Positions 20,276 to 24,030 of a stretch of DNA of 24,030 bases are shown piece by piece. The notes beneath the pieces were generated by a model. That model was not told where the DNA came from and searched no databases. It saw nothing but the letters and a program-made list of their open reading frames with translations. Position 1 is the stretch's first letter. Every line of letters begins with the position of its first letter. The stretch spans positions 1 through 24,030 of the forward strand of contig JACGCN010000137.1 of NCBI GenBank assembly GCA_014905825.1, written 5' to 3'. Both the position numbers and the translations under genes were made by a program. Source of the stretch: Lyophyllum atratum (Eukaryota > Basidiomycota > Agaricomycetes > Agaricales > Lyophyllaceae).

Positions 20276-23146
20276 TCACGTCAAGGAATTTCCAGAGCCT
20301 GAGAAGTCTTGATATGAAAGGCCAGACTGATGCGAATCGTCCTGAGGTTGCAGAGGTATCCATGTACGATAGTGAGCCCGTATGCATCGGAATTGAAGGC
20401 AGACGAGGAGGGATCGAGGGAGCCCGAAGGGAAGGGGTCGTTTTGTAGTGCAGCAAGCATGCTCGAGGTGGTCGGAGTGTGGGCCATCATATGTTGTTGT
20501 GGCCGTACATCCAAGGAATTGAAGCTCTCCTGTCCAGCCATCGGCGACAGAGTGAAAAACTGTTGCTGCATAACAGGTTCCACGGAGGCCGCTACTGAGT
20601 TCGTAGACAGCGCCACGCTTCGCAAAACGTTGACCGCGATCCAGTCACTAACGAAAATATGAGTTAGCGACCTGTCGGCGATTAGTACCAGAGGTATGCA
20701 TCTCACTCAAGGAACAGCTTCATGATCTGGAAAGCACCGAAAGCAGGATCGCTGCGAATAGTCTTGTCGTCGATAAGTTAGGTTGGTCCACGTTCACGTT
20801 GATCCACACTCACCAGATCCCGCATGACCTGACTTGTAACAATATCCCCAGCGAATAAGGACACTCCGTGGAACTCATCGTACTCCTCTCCTCCTGTCCG
20901 TTATGATGAGCCCTGCTTGCTCCCCATTAGTCGTTCGCAGCACTTATCCGCCCACGCCATCACCTCCCGAACCGGTTCATTAGTCTTGGTCAGGCTGTCC
21001 AGCATCTGCACAAATTCGACTTCCAAAAGCTGTACCAAGTCCTCGTGGCGGCAATTGCAGACCAGGGCCGACTGGTTCCGAACGGATTCGAAATCAACTT
21101 TATGCCAAGATCGACGCATCTCTGCAAGTTGCTTTTGGTTGGTGAGAACGGTATTTAGTGCTTGAGTGACTTGGTATATATCGAGGAATCGCACTGTTGT
21201 GAACAAGAGCATTAGTAGAGCCCATGCAAAGGAGGGAGGTTGAGTACGAACAAACAAGGTGGCCAAATCGTGCCCCGAGTTCCACTTTTGGCTCGACGAA
21301 GGTATTACCGTAATTTTCGAGGGCTGCCAATAGTATCTTCTCCATCTTATTCGCCAACTGCCGTAAGGCTTGATAGTGAAGCCGCGCTTATGGGGGACAG
21401 CATCTGCAGCCGCAAAATTTCCAGAATTTCCTGGAGGAAACTCGTTAAAACGATTGCTTACGCCTGAAAGTCGAGGTAAACTTACGTCGTAGACAATGGC
21501 ATCCGCCTTGGCCATCAGCCCTGCGATCGCGGGGGCATGAACGATTTCACGATGCTGCCCACCCAGATTTGTCCAAAACGCTCGCAGATGCATCTCAAAC
21601 TGGTCAAAACGGAAGGACCTGACACTCTCGAGAAGAGCATCTAGGTGGTCCTGGAACCAAGCCCCAGACCTCCGAGCAAGCACTGTGTGGTGGGTCGAAC
21701 TTGCGCCAACAGGCATCCTCAATGGACGAAGTGAGCGAAACTGACGAACGGACAACACTTGCTGAGGTGTGAGATACGGGACCGGGCCGTTACTGGCTTG
21801 TGGCGAATGTGATTGCACGGTCAGGGCCGGCTCTTGCTGGGGATGTCTACGAATGGACGCCTGAGGTGGGAAGGTGCCTGGTGGCCGCTGTGCAGATTGA
21901 ACTTGGGATAGTAGCGTTGCAGCCGTTGGGGTCTTGTCACTCAAGTCATTAGTAAATACAGCGCTCTTGATGTCGTTGGATAAGGTCAAGGAGTTTCTCT
22001 TGGATCCTATCGCAGAACGAGCCTCTTCGGAATCCTCATCATCGTCCTCGTCGGAACGGTCTTCGCTCCTGTTGGCCTGAGTCCGACTGTTCCTGCGCAA
22101 GACGGCGGCATTGACTGACGGTTGTCCTGCATTAGTTGTTCGATTTATGGATATAGTCCTGAAGCAATTCGGCTTCCGCCGAAGTCGCTGGTCGAATGCC
22201 ACAATCTGCCATCAGTGACTGATGAGCGATCGGAATTGATAGAAGAAAAATGAAATGTCCGCACAGTGATATTTACTGTTCCCTCTGACACCCAAACGTC
22301 GAGTTTTGATAGTAGGAAAGCACAGACGGATTGCTTTGCCCAAGGTGGCAGTGTTGATGTGAGGGATGCCGTACTGGTCGCAGACCGACGATAGGAAAAG
22401 TAGAGCCCCTTGACGTGGAACATTCCCATCCGGGTAAGGTGCATAGTTCGCCGTTAGCCTGTCCATGTTTCAGCGAGGATCAAAAAAATTATATTTTGAC
22501 ATGAGCGGCGCACCATGCTTGAACAAAAATTTGTTTCGCCCTGTCCGACGCACTCGTGGTGGTGGCTACGCGCACATTCGCCGCCAGCTTTCTCAAAGCC
22601 TGATCAGGACTAATAGTCATCCGGCCAAATGCGCCAGCAGCATGCATGGACTCGTGGCTAGGCGCCATGGTCTGACCTCCTCCAAACATGCTGTGGTAAT
22701 CATTGGAGCTTCCCAGGTACATCGAGATGTCATCTGTTTCGCTGGACGATGAGTGAACGATGTCCGTATCACGGGGGTAAGGCGATGCGGCAACGCGGGC
22801 TCTGATGTGACTGGGACGCAGGGGACCTTGCTGATGTTGTGGTTGGGCGGCGACTGGCGCGAGTCGTCGTTAGTGGAATTCAAGGCAATCGGGAAAAGGG
22901 TATAGAATGAATCCCGTACGTGGTCACCATGAATGGAGTTGTGGTGGTTGAGGTGGTAGGAGGCCCGGTAGAGATCGTCTGCAGATGGGGGCATGGATGG
23001 TGGAATCCCCCCTGAGAGGATTGGGTCGGGAGTAGTGGAGGAGTGGGCGAGGACGAGGAGACCGAGCTGGATCGCGAGTGGGGGTTGAACTGGCAGGAAT
23101 CGAGAGACATGCTGGCAGGCATCATCTGCATATTGACAGCAGTCAT
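20276..23146 (-). CDS. RFX-family winged-helix transcription factor (frame broken)
   Basis: RFX factors bind X-box DNA. Fungal members include Crt1/Rfx1 (DNA-damage response) and Sak1 (cell cycle). Exons: 22928-23146, 22514-22853, 22265-22458, 21486-22205, 20814-21430, 20707-20762, and 20647 to the end at 20281 or 20276. The DNA-binding domain spans exons 2-4: KQIFVQAWLTANYAPYPDG, VPRQG, VCDQYGIPHINTATLGKAIR, LCFPTIKTRRLGVRGNSKYHYCGI, with the third splice site inside KYHY. A Ser/acidic linker and an extended dimerisation-like C-terminal region follow (WFQDHLDALLESVRSFRFDQFE, EIVHAPAIAGLMAKADAIVYD, MAWADKCCERLMGSK, DWIAVNVLRSVALSTNS). Breaks: missing base in the C-run 23007-23012, a +1/-1 pair at 22406-22409 and 22385, extra base near 22134, indels near 21386 and 21253, and an in-frame TAA at 20901-20903. 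The last 25 or so residues are frame-ambiguous. Start 23146 is preferred over an upstream ATG-initiated extension that looks like leader. Confidence 0.88.
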
Positions 23147-23560
23147 GCTGGGGGGGTGAGTAGCGGCTCTGAAAACGAGATCAAGGCAAACGACAGTGGT
23201 GCTATGTGGTAAAAAGCTTGACGCGGACCAGCCGAGGAGAACAGAAGATGAAGAAGGGTGGGGAGAGGAGAAAACGAGGGTTAGAAAGAGAAGGTTATAG
23301 TGCAGTCCAGCGTGGAAGTCGACGGAAAGCCCGCCGAGGACGATAAGTAGAGCGGGATGCGTGAGGCTCGAGGTTCGGAATGAAGTGTTGGTTACCAGAT
23401 CACCCACCGTACCGGTATAGAGGTCAATCGTCAAGACAACAGGCACTTGTATCTTATAATCATCCCCTCCTGCCAGAGCCACGTTACCGGCTCTATTCTC
23501 ACGATCTCATCAATACTCGAAAATGATACACGAACCCCTATCCATCACAGCCCCTCCGTT
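23147..23560. other. Intergenic: RFX promoter/leader and endopolyphosphatase 3' UTR
   Basis: This 414 bp region lies between two tandem minus-strand genes. The RFX frame stays open upstream to an ATG at 23482. The 112 added codons are hydrophobic and Ser-rich with no known motif, so I treat them as leader. No TATA box or RNA gene is seen. Confidence 0.55.
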
Positions 23561-24030
23561 TCACCCCTCTTCTCCCCCCATATACATGTATTTCCGGAAC
23601 CGCCGGCGCAACTTCTTGTGCTGCTTGTCCCCCAACTTCTGCGCGCAAGCTCTATCCACGATGGGATCGTCAAGTCCTCCATCTCATACGGCGCGTACTT
23701 CGACTCTGTCACACCTGAATCCCGCAGCGATTTCGGGAGATGGCGCAGCGGTATGGGATACTGGAATCTGTGCCCTTTGCCGAACGGCGGCGGGTGTAAC
23801 ATCTTCGGCGCGAACGTCAGGTATTCCAGCCTAAATCGTGGCCGATGTGTTTTGTTCGCGTCCTCCAGATCAGGCATATAGTACTGGAGAGCAATTATAT
23901 GTCAGCTCTCGGGTGCGCAGCGCTGACTGTGCGCCTACCTGAGCATATCCCAAAGGGGTCCACTGTTTGTTGGTAGAGAGGGCGATTCGGGGTAGAGTGC
24001 CATGTTTCGTTCAAAAAACACTTCCATGTT
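23561..24030 (-). CDS. PPN1: C-terminal end of an endopolyphosphatase (Ppn1-like), cut by the right edge
   Basis: Endopolyphosphatase cleaves long polyphosphate in the vacuole lumen; it belongs to the calcineurin-like phosphatases and is a type II membrane protein. Only the C-terminus is in the window: exon 23939 to the edge, intron 23884-23938, last exon 23561-23883. It reads TLPRIALSTNKQWTPLGYAQ, YYMPDLEDANKTHRPRF, RLEYLTF, SKYAPYEMEDLTIPSWIELARR and a basic tail RRRFRKYMYMGGEEG. The PLGYAQYY, EY-T and DLT..SW..LA pattern is what I recall for fungal Ppn1 C-termini; the catalytic domain is outside, so family assignment rests on this. Two breaks: near 24000, upstream of the TLPR segment, and a missing base in the C-run 23629-23633. 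Without the second correction the end would read through to a different tail. Confidence 0.7.

Noticed and set aside
20276..23146. RFX gene as a pseudogene
   Set aside because: Splice sites, domain residues and phases are all preserved, and most damage is one-base homopolymer change of the same kind as in other genes. The one TAA is kept as a separate finding.
22880..23482. Alternative upstream start of RFX at 23482
   Set aside because: The added 112 residues are hydrophobic and featureless; MTAVNMQMMPASM at 23146 looks like a true N-terminus.
1..24030. tRNA genes, CRISPR arrays, transposons, long terminal repeats
   Set aside because: I looked for tRNA B-box-like patterns, regular spacer arrays, transposase or reverse transcriptase motifs and long repeats, and saw none by eye.

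Overview
The window is nuclear DNA of a filamentous basidiomycete, most likely an Agaricomycete. Genes are compact and split by many 47-75 nt introns with GT..AG ends and CTNAC-like branch sites. The products are eukaryotic nuclear and secretory proteins of fungal type: TFIIF alpha, Elg1/ATAD5, Nhp2, Bfr1, an RFX factor, a GPI-type chitin deacetylase and a vacuolar-type endopolyphosphatase. I see no transposon body, CRISPR array, rRNA or tRNA.

Layout from left to right: the 3' end of a probable Ste20/GCK-type kinase (+, cut by the left edge); a secreted protein of unknown function (-, 1596-3040); a 2.4 kb gene-poor gap; a chitin deacetylase (-, 5445-7173); TFIIF alpha (-, 7559-9762); a bHLH transcription factor (-, 10160-11974); the RFC-like PCNA unloader Elg1/ATAD5 (-, 12219-15311); divergent from it a JMJD7-like JmjC protein (+, about 15474-16935); the H/ACA snoRNP protein Nhp2 (+, 17112-17845); a Bfr1-family mRNP protein (+, 18002-19805); convergent with it an RFX transcription factor (-, 20276-23146); and the 3' end of an endopolyphosphatase (-, 23561 to the right edge). 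TFIIF alpha, bHLH and Elg1 are head-to-tail on the minus strand. Elg1 and the JmjC gene share a promoter of about 160 bp. There is no sign of a metabolic cluster: this is ordinary housekeeping and regulatory gene space, with two secretory-pathway genes on the left.

The most striking general property is a set of single-base indels, mostly in short homopolymers, that break otherwise well-conserved reading frames in the kinase, secreted protein, JmjC, Bfr1, RFX and endopolyphosphatase genes, with one in the chitin deacetylase. TFIIF alpha, bHLH, Elg1 and Nhp2 (7559-15311 and 17112-17845) read without a single break. Correcting only these indels gives intron phases and total lengths that close exactly, and all but one leave no internal stop. 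I read this mainly as local consensus error in the assembly rather than gene decay. Coordinates of broken genes therefore span the whole inferred gene, and the breaks are listed in each entry.

I found no convincing previously undescribed system. The best leads are a symmetric motif array in the Elg1/JMJD7 shared promoter that recurs in the Nhp2 promoter, a bHLH factor with six RRxS sites, SUMO- and PCNA-binding-like motifs at the Elg1 N-terminus, an SRATSP repeat block in TFIIF alpha, and an unrecognised secreted protein with a conserved-looking C-terminal domain.
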